From the NCBI GenBank assembly GCA_005408345.1, contig SEMN01000876.1, positions 1 through 64,000 on the forward strand: a DNA stretch of 64,000 bases, in the 5' to 3' direction. The DNA is from Macquaria australasica (Eukaryota > Chordata > Actinopteri > Centrarchiformes > Percichthyidae). How positions within the stretch are numbered: position 1 is the first letter of the stretch; each line of letters opens with the position of its first letter. The notes under the pieces are model-generated. The model was given only the letters and a program-made list of their open reading frames with translations. It made no database searches and was not told where the DNA came from. This document shows positions 48,401-61,460 of the stretch, one piece after another. The translations under genes were made by a program, and so were the position numbers.

Positions 48401-50559
48401 TATCTGTTTTGAGTTGTTTTGTCTGTCTTACACTGTGCTGGTTCATGCAGCACTTTACTGTCTTTGTGTATCCCAAAAGTGCTGATCATAAAAAAGAAAT
48501 ATGGTCATTGCTAGGAATATGCCTGCTCCCTGTATGAATGAGATCTTTAGACAGTGATGTTCAGTGTAACAAATTGATAGGAGTCAATTAAGCATCTATT
48601 ATTAACCTCCTATGGTTCACTGTCAATTATCTGTCCCATTAACTCTGTAATACTGTACGCAGTATGTGTTTAACACTGAGGAGATCCAGCATGGCTCATA
48701 TCTAATCTGCACTTATGAACAAAGAGCAAAAATTATGACTTTTAATGTCAATTCAATTTAATTAGATTTAATGAAATGGTTAAGGTCATTTATACCTCTG
48801 TTCCTCGGCTCTTAGATGATTTATAGTAATAATAAGGTACGCTTATATAGATTAGTCATAAATTCCCCACACTTGTTCTACAGTCTTAAAGTCAAGGCAC
48901 AAAGATGTTTTTTCTGCACTGATCACCATATTAAAGATAATATTACTGTCCACTTCAGAGATGGTAGGGAATTACTTATATCTATTTAAAGGCATGGGAA
49001 AATTTGGAGAAAGTAATTTCTTAAAAATAGATGATCTTTTCCTCTTCAGAAAATGACACATGCTGAAAAGCACTGCAGAAAAGATAATCACCACCACATG
49101 GAAATAATGCATATTTATCACATGTGGCGCGTGCAAAAATGCCCAGTGATTTCTTCCATGTTGCTTCCATGTCTGTGTTACATGATGCCAATTCCTGCTG
49201 TGTCCCTCTCAATGTTCATCAAAAAAACCACTGTGCTTGTAACAGGAAATCATCGTACTGCTGCACTGACTGGGTCCTATTTACACAAACTCCCCCAAAA
49301 CACTTAAGACAGGATATTAGATTGGGAGAAGTCTTTTCCATGTTGTTTTCCCAGAGCTGGCCGTCACCCTGGGTTAAGTCCTAAACACATGAAACACACA
49401 ACTCACAGCACTTTGAGTAAAAAAAAACACATATTAAAGACCTGCTAGTCATTAGAGACTTGGGTTGCCGTGTTCCACAGCACTGATTTGGTCAGACTTT
49501 GTTTGATGCCATTGTTTTTGTCTACAATGTTCTGAGTCAGCCATGTGTAATACCTACTGTGTTAATACACACTGCATCAAGCAAATGAGCTCAGGAAACA
49601 GATCACATTGTAAACTATTTGCAGCAGTTAGAATATAGCACCAAACACAATTCTGGGAGCATATTATGTGAAAATTCAATTCTTCTGAGAGTTGGGAAGG
49701 AAACCATTCTAACCACAGAAATCCCAAATACCAGCTGGCTAGTTGCTGACATGAAAAGCAGGGCTGCCAAGCCAGACATGCTGTCATCTGACCCTGGTGA
49801 ATGGACTGCAACCGCATACACTTGTGTCTTGAGTCAGTATCTGGACATCCTCTCAGTGTGAATACACCAGCAATGTCCCTGTGGCAGAGTCCCCACCAGC
49901 CATTTTTGCTAATGGCTCTTCCCTGAGAGATTTACGATCCAGAGACACAGGACAATTAGAGCAAGGGAAACACAAAAGCCTGGAGCTCTCCTGAGAAAGA
50001 TTTATGGTTTACAGAGGTGCTATTTTTGAAATTGAAAGTCTGATTAGAAAGTGCTGATGGTCTGATCCAGTAGAGGACTCTGTCACATGTACAATGTCAG
50101 GTTCATTCAGGTGTCACTTAACCGGTGGCCTCATTACATCCTCTCAGTGTCGATGGTCCTGTGCTGTGACTGACAAGTCCTCTTTGTTTGTTTACTGTTG
50201 TGTTTCTGCCATTAACATAGGCAGATGTAATAAATGAGTCACAATGAGATATATGGCATGATTGCAGAGTTTGTTCAGTACACAGTGTCTTAGATTACTA
50301 CCCCCACCACCACTGCCACCAACACCTCCCCACTCAGGAAGTAAAACGGGAAACACTTGTAGTCATGTTCCAAGACTCCAGGAACCTGGAGTCCTGTAGC
50401 ACACAGAAAGGATATCAGACTGCATGGCAGGGAGAGAGAGAGGGACTGAGGCGAAGGGGAAATAAAGGGGGAGAAAATTACAAAAGGAGACACAGAGGGA
50501 CAAAGAAACACAACAGAGAGAAAAAGAGGAGGGGATGTTTGTTCTATCAAACAAATCTC
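45426..50559. other. non-coding flank, no gene found
   Basis: Mostly unique sequence. No exon, RNA gene or known repeat was recognised with confidence. Confidence 0.5.
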
Positions 50560-50940
50560 TTTGATTACTCGTGTACTAACTGTCATTATAAATGCAGTCA
50601 AGTGGCCATCCCATCTGTGCCTTTCATTGCTATGCAGATGACACCCAGCTATATCTGTCATTGACACTCAATAATATTTGTATGGCATACAGTCAGTATT
50701 ACAATGACATTTAGATGATGTTCAGGTCCGCTTGTCTGAAAACGTTCTGTTTTTAAACTCATTTCAGACTCGGAATGGATTCAAGATATATTCCACAGTA
50801 TGTTAGCAGATAACATCATGGCTGTATTTAAAAACTTAACTGTCAGATCCCAGTTCAGACATTGTCAAAGTCTAGTTATGTTTCCTTCAACTAAATAATC
50901 AATTTAGGTGTGACTCAGGGAAAAGCACATGTCAAAGTAT
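50560..50940 (+). mobile_element. LINE/L2-like reverse transcriptase relic
   Basis: Positions 50,622-50,675 translate to FHCYADDTQLYLSLTLNN, the YADD catalytic segment of an L2-clade (Maui-like) reverse transcriptase. Downstream, in a shifted frame, RLSENVLFLNS corresponds to the family's 'WLSxNFLxLN' block, and NLGV (about 50,911) follows. Frameshifts and stops show a decayed fragment with no activity. Confidence 0.75.
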
Positions 50941-51429
50941 ATGTATTTTTTTCTCTTTTTTATCTACTTTATAAAATGTTGTTCAGCGCCGCAATGTTCA
51001 ACATAGAAAAGGGCCACATGACATTCATTATGTCATCCTGCAACATACAAGTCATTATTTAAATATATATATATTATTGAAACACCACTGACTTTTAGGG
51101 CCTTTGATCCTCAGCTAGATTTTAAGTCTGTGGTAATGATTTTACCTGCAAATCCCCAACACTTCTCTGATTCTCTGAATCTGATTCGCTGCATGAGGAA
51201 TCGAGAATGTCAGGATCACTGTCATGCTTTAAAATTACGTCTTAAAATGTATTTACCTGCATGTGTTGGATCTTATATACACCATCAACCATGAGCAAGG
51301 ATCACTGAGATTCCTGTAATGACACAAAATCTACAGTAAGACTGTACATCTTTAACTGTCTTCCTCTCTGTGCACAACATATTGCTCAGTGATTGTGTTC
51401 TCTGATTGTCCGTGTTTAATGGCAGCCTC

Positions 51430-51720
51430 CATCTGCCAGCCCTGTGTGTCTGCAGGCTAGCGGCCCGCGGCGCCCCACATTAGGGCCTGTTGGCGTGGGC
51501 CCCAGGCGCATTCCGCTTCTGGAAGTGTGATTATTGAGGCCTGATTACAATGTCTGCGACCACGATAACAAACCAACCAGCTGAGTGCTTGGCAATCTCA
51601 TTGCAAAACAAAACGGCTGGAGAATTAATGACGCTTCAAACTCGGACAGGTTTTTTAGTGCTGATTATCTGGATCCAGGGTAATTTGCAGCAATTGGTGG
51701 CATATGGTTTGGTTTTACAC
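51430..51720. promoter_or_regulatory. candidate conserved non-coding element
   Basis: GC-rich then AT-rich unique sequence with CTAGCGGCCCGCGGCGCCCC (51,459-51,478), TGATTATTGAGGCCTGATTA (51,529-51,548), ACAATGTCTG (SOX-like core, about 51,548) and GGAGAATTAATGACGC (about 51,619). Two GATTA cores in tandem and high CpG content in the left part are unusual for this AT-rich flank. Confidence 0.33.
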
Positions 51721-52111
51721 TCGATGTCCAGCAACAGATATGAAATCTGTTGGACTGGGAGTGACATGGCACCACATAAACAGATCCATTCATGTTAATT
51801 TAGAGTGGACAAACTCTAACATAACATAACATACAGAAATGAACAAAAGCACAATCAAAAAAGGATTTAGAAAAGAAAAAGAATGAAAATAAAGACAAAT
51901 AAAAAAGAGGAGCTTACGAAATCAGTCATCAAAACAGCAGTTCAGCTGTCTGGTTTGAGTTTTCCACAGGATGTCCGTGGGGTGCTAAAGCATGTCGCTG
52001 TGGAGACGGAACCAGAGAACAGAGAGCATGCTGCTTAGTGTTTGACAAACACCTGAAAGCCCCCATGTTCTCTTTCTGTAGAAGTGCCTGTGGTGGTCTC
52101 CAACTGCCTGC

Positions 52112-52800
52112 TTGTTTTTGAGGGGTACTCATTGCCTCATCCCTGCCTGCAGGCAAAACTCCATCCCTATCGTTACCTCCTCTCTTTTTCTCTTTTTCTA
52201 TTCTCCTCCTCCCCTCACTCATCAACTCCCTCTTTTGCTCAATCTACTCTCACTTTCTCTCTTCTTCTCTCTGTTTCTCCATCCCCTCAGGGCAGCAGGT
52301 TCGGGTAGAAGTCTATTGCGGCGATCAGAGCTGATAACCTGTATTCTGGACAGGCGTGCCACATGGGGCCACACCTTGCCTGAGGATAGGTCCATCCATG
52401 CTGGGGGCAACAGAGGCACAGGGGCCAGGGGGCTAAGGCCGGGGGCTAGGTCTAGAGTTGGGGCTGGGAGTTTGAACTGCAGCAGTAGCAGGGGGGAAAC
52501 GATCTGGATGCTGGGACAGCAGCTGCATGAGCCTGAAGGCCGGGGCAGGCAGAATGGGGTGCAGTGAGGGGTGAGGGGCAGAGATATGGAGCCAGGAAGA
52601 GAGAGAAGGGTCAGGGTTAGTGACAGGGGTCTGCATGGTCCAGCTGAGGCTCTACTGATCCATGGTCGAATGGAGCTGACAGGTGAGAGAACAGCACCAC
52701 CCCTAATGATTGCAGCCAAGGTAGGGGTTGGGGGAGATTTTTGGTGCAGGTTGGCGTGCGCTCTTGCACTGTGAGGTGAGTTTGATGGGGTGGTAGAGGG
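52112..52800. other. G-rich segment preceded by long pyrimidine tract
   Basis: A ~110-nt pyrimidine-rich stretch (52,170-52,288) ends in CCCCTCAG, followed by ~300 bp of GC-rich, non-repetitive DNA open on both strands (151 aa plus, 165 aa minus). The layout resembles a 3' splice site and exon, but the encoded peptides are low complexity and match no family I know. It may be a non-coding RNA exon or just skewed composition. Confidence 0.25.
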
Positions 52801-53269
52801 GTGAGGTGAAAGGAGGGGAAGAAGCGAGAGGTGGACACAGAGCTGTGGAGAGTGATGGAATCAACCGTTACAGCCTGCTGTGTGTAAAGCTTTTGTTTAT
52901 ACTGATGTTTCAAATCAAAGATCAACTGGAGGCCTCAGCCTGGCTGTGACCATATAATTATTCATCTCAAATTCAACCACACAAAAATGCATTTGATGGG
53001 CAAAATTTGTACTTGAAGTATAAACATTGGAAGTCAAGTAGTTCACATTCTTTTACTTTTCACCATTCACACAGTAATAATGCTGTTTTTATTCATATTA
53101 GCTGGCTCCACAGTGTGTGACAATGGGCCATGTGTTCTGCCTCCACTGCAGTCTTGAAAATAGGACTGTCACTTTAGTAAGAAACCAAAAGCTGGAGCAG
53201 TTGGTCATAGGAACTATGGCAAGGTGCTGTGTGTAATCATATTTGTGCATTTGTGCATGTCTTTCAGTG

Positions 53270-53273
<4 letters not shown>

Positions 53274-53321
<48 letters not shown>
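53274..53321. repeat. (TA)n microsatellite
   Basis: About 48 bp of perfect TA dinucleotides. Confidence 0.97.
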
Positions 53322-53324
<3 letters not shown>

Positions 53325-56120
53325 CAGTGTTTGTTAGTTAGTTATGTATGTTTGTTAGAGAGGCAGGACTGCGTGGCAACTCTCCATTTGCCTGGCTGCC
53401 TGGATTGTCCTGTCTGTGCCGCCCCAATTCCATCACCTTCCATGGATTTGAGGGGTGGTGCGAGTGGGGGTTGATTGGGGGAAGGAATGGTGGTGGTGGT
53501 GGGGAGTGTACACAAAAAGTCACCCTGAATCTGCCAGTTGATTAATCAAGGGTGATTCGGCGGCAAGCGCAGCCTACCCACTCCTTCCTGGCTAGTCCGT
53601 GTGTATTTATTTAGAGTAACCCGTGGCCAGTCACGCCTGACCTCAAACCATCAGGAGCAGCCACAGTTGCGCCCAAGCATAAACAAAAAATGCTTAATGA
53701 AGGTAAGAGGACAGAGGACCGGGTGGTGTGGGTTGGGGGAAGGAGGAGAGGGGAGAGAAGGGGGCAAGGAGAGTGGGAGGAGGGCAGGCGCTCTCTTTTT
53801 TTCCTCAGAGATAGCAATCTTGAGCTTCACAGCAGAGCTCATGGGTCCAGACATTGAGCTGAAATAGCTGCCTGTGTCCTGGTGTTTACTTCTCAGCTGA
53901 CATGAGAAGGGAAATCTTTGACCTCTGTTGGAGCAGCCAGGGTCCATCCATCTTCCAGGCCGAAGGCATTTTTTGTTAGGTATCAAATAGCTGGCGGTGA
54001 GGGGGAAACCTTCCTACTTGCATAATGAGTTAATTGGAACTGCAGGCTACACAACTGAAGAAAGATTATTTATGATTTTATGAAAGGGAAAATATGGCGC
54101 AGTTTCAGTTTCAACAGTCTCTCCTGCTCCCCTTTCCGAAATGCTTCAGTTCATATTGGGGTTAAAAGCATCAAGCTTGATCAATTTCATCATCTTAGCT
54201 GTGATGTAAGTAGCACGGCAAGCAGGAGAACATACACAAACAAACTCCAAAGATAGAGCCTCTATAGAGAGTTATTGATCGAACATGAAGGTTAGCCAGA
54301 AGTCTGAGAAGGTTGGCTCTCAGCGGTCCCACGTGGCGTTGAGAGGCCCAACTCTCTCTGTCTTTAAGAACACAAAACACAGGAAAGAACAAACACAGCG
54401 GATGGGAGAGAGGAAGGGAAGAACAAGTATAACACACTTTCAGTAAGGCTGAGGATGTGTGTTTTGATAAATCATGCGGTCAAGAGTCATTGTTATAAAA
54501 GGCAATTCAATGGGACTGTTTTACAGCTATTACAATAATAAAATTATTAAATTAAGAAATTAAACCAACACAGAAAGAGCACAATACGCTACAAAGAGTC
54601 TGTATTTGCATTTTAAGTCCTCAAAGTTATTTTAAAGGCAGAGAGGGAGCAGAAGTCAACTGTGTCAAGAGCGGGTGGCAGTAAAGATGCCTGTTTACCA
54701 ACCTCCTTGTCCTACACACATGTCTGCCTCTTTGCCTTGTGTTGCTAAGTAATCTGCATGGCACGTGGTGATTGTCCAGAAGAGGCAGAGTGGCATTTCA
54801 GGTGAGCAGGTGGAAGCAGGCAACACACCACCTGGTGCTGGGAGAAAAAGGAGAAGAGAGAGAGAGCACAGCCTCCCAGCACAGCTTGTTGGGTTCTGAC
54901 CCACCACAGCCCTCAATCTCTACAACCTGTCCCCACCGCCCTCCTTTTCCTCTACCATCACATTAAGATCAGCCACACAGCACCTGCTTGACTGAAGCAG
55001 GAAGGGGCCCGTCTCCCGTAGAGGCAAACAGAGGATGGGAGGATGAAGGGACGGCAGGAGAGAAGGAACATAGCGGTAAACAACAGCACCTTTTGTCCTG
55101 CATCTGTCTGAGACTGGCATCCTACGGCGTGTGACAGTTAGAGATGCATGTGGTACATTCAGCAATCCCCGACATGGATGTTGAGTCATCCCAGATGGCC
55201 GTCACTTTTTCCTCCCCACTCCTTGTCTCTGTTTCTCTTTCACTCCCTCTCTATCTCTATCTCTCCATTGCTTTCACCACCTCCCATCGACGAAGGACAG
55301 CCACTCTGGTGTGACTTTGAGGAATGGGAACGAACAATTGGGTACACAGTGACCAGCACACAAATCCAGTCAGCTTATTAGATATTTTGCCTCTTAATAT
55401 GAATTGAATCAGTGTAAAGATAATGACAATCACAGCAGTGTAATGATGATGCTTTAGGTAATTAAGAGTTCATATTAAAATCTGAATCAGTTTAGGCATA
55501 TTTATACGCCGTATACAAAAGTTGGAAAGCACAATAAGTATAAAAACAGCAGTGGCATGTGATAAAGCTGGGTTTACAAAATACCTAATGAAGAATTCTG
55601 TATATCAAGATATCAATATTCTGATTAGTCTTTTTTTTAAGGAACTCAGTTTTTTAATTATTCTTTCTATGTCTTTTTGTTATTGATGCAGTAGTTAATG
55701 CTGTAACATGAATTTGTGTTATTGCAAAAAACCTAACACACTGCAAGTGAACTGTTGTATTGCATTTTATCTGACTGAGAGAAATTATATTTAACAACCT
55801 TCACATTTCATATGAGAGGGGACAAAGAATGATGATTAACCTCCTCTAATAAAACTTCTAACATAATTATGCACATGCCAACTGTAAAGAAGCACTCCCT
55901 GTCAAAGTTAATACCCCTGACAGCTTCTCACTTCTCGTTGACAAAACAGAAAAAAAAAAAAGAAAGATACATAACCCTTTGACTTTCGACAGTTTGCATG
56001 TAGAAGCCGACTTGACAGATGCTATGCTATTCCCCACGTCTTGAGATGGGAAAAAATATGAAAATGCATTATTAATTTCACAATGTGGATAGCCAATATT
56101 CATAGAGTGCAAAGGAAGAA

Positions 56121-56147
56121 CAGGCAGGCAGGCAGGCAGGCAGGGAG
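56121..56147. repeat. (GGCA)n tetranucleotide repeat
   Basis: Six GGCA units followed by one diverged GGGA unit. Confidence 0.92.
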
Positions 56148-57779
56148 GCAGGCTGGCGGATGTGCCAGCCAACGAGCAACTCTAACCTTGAGCTTTCACC
56201 ATCGCTGGTTGACATCTCTGAAAACATGTTCTTTTTTTTCCAAGTGTGGGTTGTCAGCGGTACTGTCACTGGCAGGGAGAGGCGACGCTAAGTAAAGAAG
56301 GACACATGTGGCTCCGTGAGGAGGGGGGGGGTCTCTGTAAAGTCACTCACAGAGTTCCTGTCACGGTTAAGTAGACAGGTGCTTACTGTTAACACCCCAC
56401 TAATATCTTTATGCATATTTATGAATCCCCCTCCCTTATAATACGATGCTCGTTAATGTCACAGCTGCCAAATATTGACTATGACTTTCTTTTAAAAAGT
56501 GCATAAATAAAATAGCTTTTAAAGATTCTGACCTGCTTAAATACATCGCTTTTCCTGTCCCTTTGATCAGAAGGCTTTTCATTATTCAAGCCTCCACACT
56601 TCTTTATATTCTGCCACCACATCTGCTGCAAATATGCAATATATCTTTATTTAGAGTAGCTACCTATCCCTTCATCTACCGTACCCACACTTAATCCTCC
56701 TTCTTTTTCTTGTGTCTAAGTGTGGTCAGAGACATCTAAGTGCTCTCATTATGGGAAAAGTTTGCGAGCGGGGCAAAACTTGCTGCTGGGTCTCATCAGT
56801 GAGAAAGAGGGAAATGGCTTTATAGTCTCTGAGGATTTGTATGCTGATTGCTCCCTAATTCTGACTCCCGCTCTGTAGCTGCGCCTTTCTTTTCCCATGA
56901 AAACTTGGCCAAGAATTGCAGAGTGCTGCACATGAGAGGAAGAGTTTTGAAGAGACGTGTATGGAACTGGACAAGTTCCTACTCTGCTGTAAAATCTCAG
57001 TTCTGGTTTGGGCAAATAGTCCCATCAGGCAGATTTGCTATAAATCCGACCTCTATACAGTATCTGTGGGACTCAAACAAAGGCCTAGATGAGACAATCA
57101 ACGGAGCATAAGTAAAATGTCCGATTTAATTTTGTAGCTTGGATTGGATATACTTTAGGTCAATTTGTGTGTGTGACTGAGAATACTGCAAACTCCTGAA
57201 TGGTTTGTATTTATCTTATTGACAATACTGATGCAGCCTGCTACAAACAGGAGAAAGGGTCATAAGAGCTCAGGATAGAGATTGACCTTTCTACCTAAAG
57301 ACTGACAACTCTGAGTTTAAAAATTAAAAAAACTGTAGATGGCTATGGCATTATGAAATGCATGACAAATATTATATATCTACAGAAAATCAACAGGTTT
57401 TTCAATGCTCATCATTTCGAGTCATCATCATCGAATCTGAAGATCACAATCTGCACTAAATAACTATTTTTTACGGTGCAGCTTGGAATGGCTTCATGCT
57501 GCAAATGATTAACATTTTTTCTCTGCATTTACAAATGACATAAGGTGTGGGTGTTTGAAAGTGGACAATTAAAAGATTGGAAGTTGAGTCAGAATTTAAG
57601 ATCAAACAGATGAACAAAACTGCACAATTCCAATTAACTCCAAACAAAAAGCCTGTATATATGTGTAGGAACATGAGAGCAATAATCTGACATACAGCAC
57701 ATACAGTACGCTATATTAAAACACAGAATGTCCATATTTAAACCTTGAAGCTTTTGCATTCTGGTGGGATTTTTGTCTG

Positions 57780-58060
57780 TCCCTTCCTGTCTCTGAGAGT
57801 AAACAAATTAGCCCTGTGGAGCCATGGGTGGGGTCAGAGGTCAAGCCTGACACAGGAAGGCATGGTGTGACAGGCTTAGGCCACTTGGACTTCTCGCCCA
57901 AGGAACAGATGTTAGCGGCGGCAGTGTGATTATCGCCACGGCGACCGAGGAACAGGAGCAACGGCCCTTGGATGGATGCTGGTAATTACCCAGGCTCCCC
58001 TGGGAAGGAGATGACACGTGCCCGCCACTCTTGGAGATCACAGGGGCGTAATTAAAGCTG
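57780..58060. promoter_or_regulatory. candidate conserved non-coding element
   Basis: Unique block with GTGTGATTATCGCCACGGCG (57,924-57,943), CTGGTAATTACCC (57,979-57,991; GGTAATTACC is a perfect palindrome around TAATTA) and GGCGTAATTAAAGCTGC (58,044-58,060). It combines CpG-rich and TAATTA motifs, as in many developmental enhancers. Confidence 0.33.
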
Positions 58061-60748
58061 CAGTAACAGTTGTTAATAGGGCAGCAAATAAAGGTAGCAG
58101 GGGATGAAGGGAAAGAGAAAGCAAGGGAGGGAAGGAAGTAGGGGGGGTATAATAGAGGATTGTCTCTCCTTTGTCCTCTCTGTTGTTTGTTTTTCATGCT
58201 GCGACCTTCCTGTAAGGCAATGGATTTAAATGAAGGCCACTTTATTTGAGCAAAAAGAAAGTGAACTTCACAAAAAATTTGATATTGTGCCAAATAAAAA
58301 AAGTGTAGCACTTATTTTTCAGGGGCAATAATGTGTAAAGTAACAAAAGGTTAGCATTACGTTGTTGTTCTGTTGACCAATCAGTATTCACACTAAAGGA
58401 ACAATAACAGCAAGTGCAAAAATATGATGAATAGATTATTCTTTAATTACATTTTACTAATCCAAAGCTTTATGTGGACTTTTCAACCCCAAGACACTCC
58501 TTCTTCAGAGGAACTATAAAAACAAAGTTCTCACCACATGAAGAACTATAGCTTCAATGTCCAGCAGCAACAAAAAAAACCAAAAAAAAAAAACCCCAAA
58601 CAGTACTGTACAACAAAAATCCAACAAAATCACCTCAAGACCTCTGCTGGCATGAAATCAGCTAGGAATCTCTTTAAGTGCAGCCGTAGTGTTTGCTAGT
58701 GACAGGTATGTTTTTGTCTTGCTCGGCAATGTGTGATGCAGAGAGTGCCCACGCAGAGCTCTTAAAAGCACCATACAAGACCCCAAGTGTCAGAGCACAT
58801 CACCACAGCCTTTTAGAGCCACAAAACCCTCTGACAGCACCAAAATGGCTTCTCCTGCTTTTTTTGTGCTTCAGTCGGCTTCTTATAAATGACCACATTC
58901 AACCCCTGTATGGCAAATGACAGGCCTATGAATTCTTCTTCCTGAAGGGCCTGACGTGAAAAAATACACATTGCGTTGGGGGATGTGGGAGGGCATTCTG
59001 TAAGTGCGTTTAGACTTTGTATGAACAACTTAAATGGTTTTCAGCTTGATGGTAAGTTCTCTTTTGGATGTCAAAGAGAGTTGAAAAAAGGTTAAATTGG
59101 AAGTGGTGGTGGGCAAGTGAGAAGTTGCCAAAACATTATGGCATACTGTATGATTAATCCAACTGATGAAGACTGGAACGTTTTCAGGGCTGATACCATA
59201 TAAAGGTCCTTGAAGATAAAATGTCTGGCCTAAGGCAACAATAAGGTTTGTGTAATGGTTTTCCTAATTACATTAAAGCTATTTTTATAGTCCTGCAACA
59301 CATGAAGTCTCCATTGTCATTTATGCCTAACCCGCTGTTTTGGCACTCTGGGTCTCTGGAGAGCTCTCCAGTAGAAGAATGAGGGGAGTAGAACAGAAGA
59401 GGCGGATCAGATGACTGTGGCGATAATGTGGGAGTTTGCCAGTCAGGTCTGTCTTCCATAGCAGAGGGGAGTCCCAGAGAGAATTAGCCATGCTGAGCTT
59501 GACACAGAATACCCACCCAGATAAATGGCAAGGTTCTGGGAGGACATATTTTTGGGATTAACTCGCTGACCCAAAAAAGTGATGTCCGCAAAATGAGACC
59601 ACCGGGGACAGCGGAAGAGAAGTAACCATTTCTTCAGCTGTTAGAGCCAATGTCAGCCAGTGAACCTCGATTTTTCAATTACTGTCGTTTAGCTCTCAAA
59701 GAAAAAAATTTCCACTAGGGATTATTTGTCCAATGTGAAGCTGCCAATTCATACATAAGTCTAGCCAAAGCAAAGGTATGGATAAACCATCTCTATTCTA
59801 ATAAAACTAGCTATATACCATTAGCATATAGCACTCATGAACCACTTTGAAGGAACAAAATGGGGTCTATTCAGTGTCAGTGATCCTCAAAGCCCTAAAT
59901 GGAATGGCCACATCTTCTGGTGACTTCCTAAATACGTTTTTCATTTGGAAAGACCACCGCTGATGTTACCATGCAGTGCCTCTCTCTTTTTCAATGTATC
60001 TCTCGCTCCCTTGCACTCTCACTCTCTGTGGTAACATTCACACATCACACATTGCAAATGTCCGCATGCTCTCTATTTCTTTGAGTGTTGTGTTGTCAGT
60101 GTTTCATGACTTATTCACTCATTTTAGCCCACTAAGGACATCAATATTTAATAGGGATGGAAGCATGTTTTCCCATGGCTTAATAATGGATATGGTGTGC
60201 ATGAACAACACACACACACACGCACAGTATGTGAATGCATATGTGAGTGTGTTGTCTGCAGTGGTATAACAGCATGTATTCTCTGCCGTCTCTTCCTGCG
60301 GTGAAGAACAAACAGTGTCAGTGGAGTCGTCAGAGTCGAGCCTGCAGTCAGCAGACAGGACAACACAGGAAAAGTCTACGGTAACTAATACACATTTTAT
60401 ACTAATTAGTCATTTTAATTGCCATTAGATGTAGCTTTTTACACTTTATCAAATAATTGTGATGCCTCACTGTAATTACCGTAAACAAACAGCAGGGCCT
60501 CTATCTCATATTTTGTTAGCTGCTAATGCCATTCATTTTTGTCACAAAGAATTTAAGTTTCTCGTAAGGGAAAACATGCAAGTGATATTTGAGCAACTCC
60601 AAAATAAATTTACTTTAATTACATTTATACTAATGTCTACGTACTGTAAAATGAGGAATATTTATTGATTTTGAAATTGGAATTTCTGAGCTTTTGAAGC
60701 TATGTATAAAAAACAACCCATGCACTGTATATGTATAGATGGTCAATT

Positions 60749-60925
60749 GACTGCATTTATTTAGCACTTCATTTAGCAGCAAACTATCATGCAAGGCACT
60801 GGGGCTAGCCATTGGGAGCAATTGGGGTTTAAAGTCTTGCTTAAGAACACTTCACATGTGGACTGGAGGAACCGAGAATAGAACAGCCAACCCTGAGATT
60901 AGTGGACGACCCGAGCCACAGCTGT
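60749..60925 (-). mobile_element. SINE-like interspersed repeat with tRNA-like end
   Basis: On the minus strand it begins GTGGCTCGGGTCGTCCACTA, then GGTTGGCTGTTCTATTCTC (B-box-like, compare GGTTCGATCCCC), CTCCAGTCCACATGTGAAGTG, TTAAGCAAGACTTTAAACCC and ends in TAAATAAATGCAGTC. This matches a high-copy fish repeat whose intact copies carry TGGCTCAGGAGGTAGAGC at the head. Mutations make this copy inactive. Confidence 0.65.
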
Positions 60926-61189
60926 TCAAGATCTATCACTGTGGTTATGTTTGAAACAGATTAAAATAAATATTTCACTGCACTGATGACCTTTATCACC
61001 ATCATCAAAACCCAGCTATAACTTATGAATGACTCTATCTGCATTTGATCTAACGCTGGGTTTAGCCAGGTAAATCGATTGGTATAACCTTATGCATTTA
61101 AAAGGCAAGCATGACTGCATTAACATACTGTGTTACTTGATTAGCTACCGATCGGTACAGTCCTAGAGCTATATCAATTCCACAGTTAA

Positions 61190-61460
61190 CACTCATCAAA
61201 TCTAATCCTGGCTGGAAATGCCCATGCAGCTCGCTGTCATATCCCGTTGGCAGGTTGCATCTAAACTGATTTGGCAACCTTTTGTCTTCTCTAATATGGT
61301 TAAATCAATAGAAATATTCGCCCTTGATCCGGCATGGGAAGCTAGGATCAATATGAATATTGATCAATAAGTGGTATTGGATGCGTTGGGAGGTCAGCCA
61401 GTCCTAGTAGGGTCGAGGCTAATCAGTTTAAGCTGCCTGCAGGCAGTAAAATGGGGGCTA
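61190..61460. promoter_or_regulatory. candidate non-coding element with ONECUT/CUX-like palindrome
   Basis: Unique block centred on GATCAATATGAATATTGATC (61,346-61,365), a 9-bp perfect inverted repeat around GA. ATTGATC/GATCAAT resembles ONECUT/CUX sites. GGCTAATCAGTTTAAGC lies near 61,417. The functional call is inference. Confidence 0.3.

Larger units (their letters stand above)
53322..60748. other. non-coding flank, no gene found
   Basis: Contains a (GGCA)n run (56,121-56,147), a poly-G run near 56,322 and regulatory-looking blocks (56,395-56,560 and 57,780-58,060). No protein or RNA gene could be supported. Confidence 0.5.

Noticed and set aside
52112..52719. 151-aa plus and 165-aa minus frames as protein genes
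   Set aside because: Low-complexity Pro/Ser/Leu- or Gly/Arg-rich peptides without a domain; listed only as an unusual segment.
57841..58311. 156-aa minus-strand frame
   Set aside because: No recognisable domain; it overlaps a non-coding block with TAATTA palindromes, better explained as regulatory DNA.
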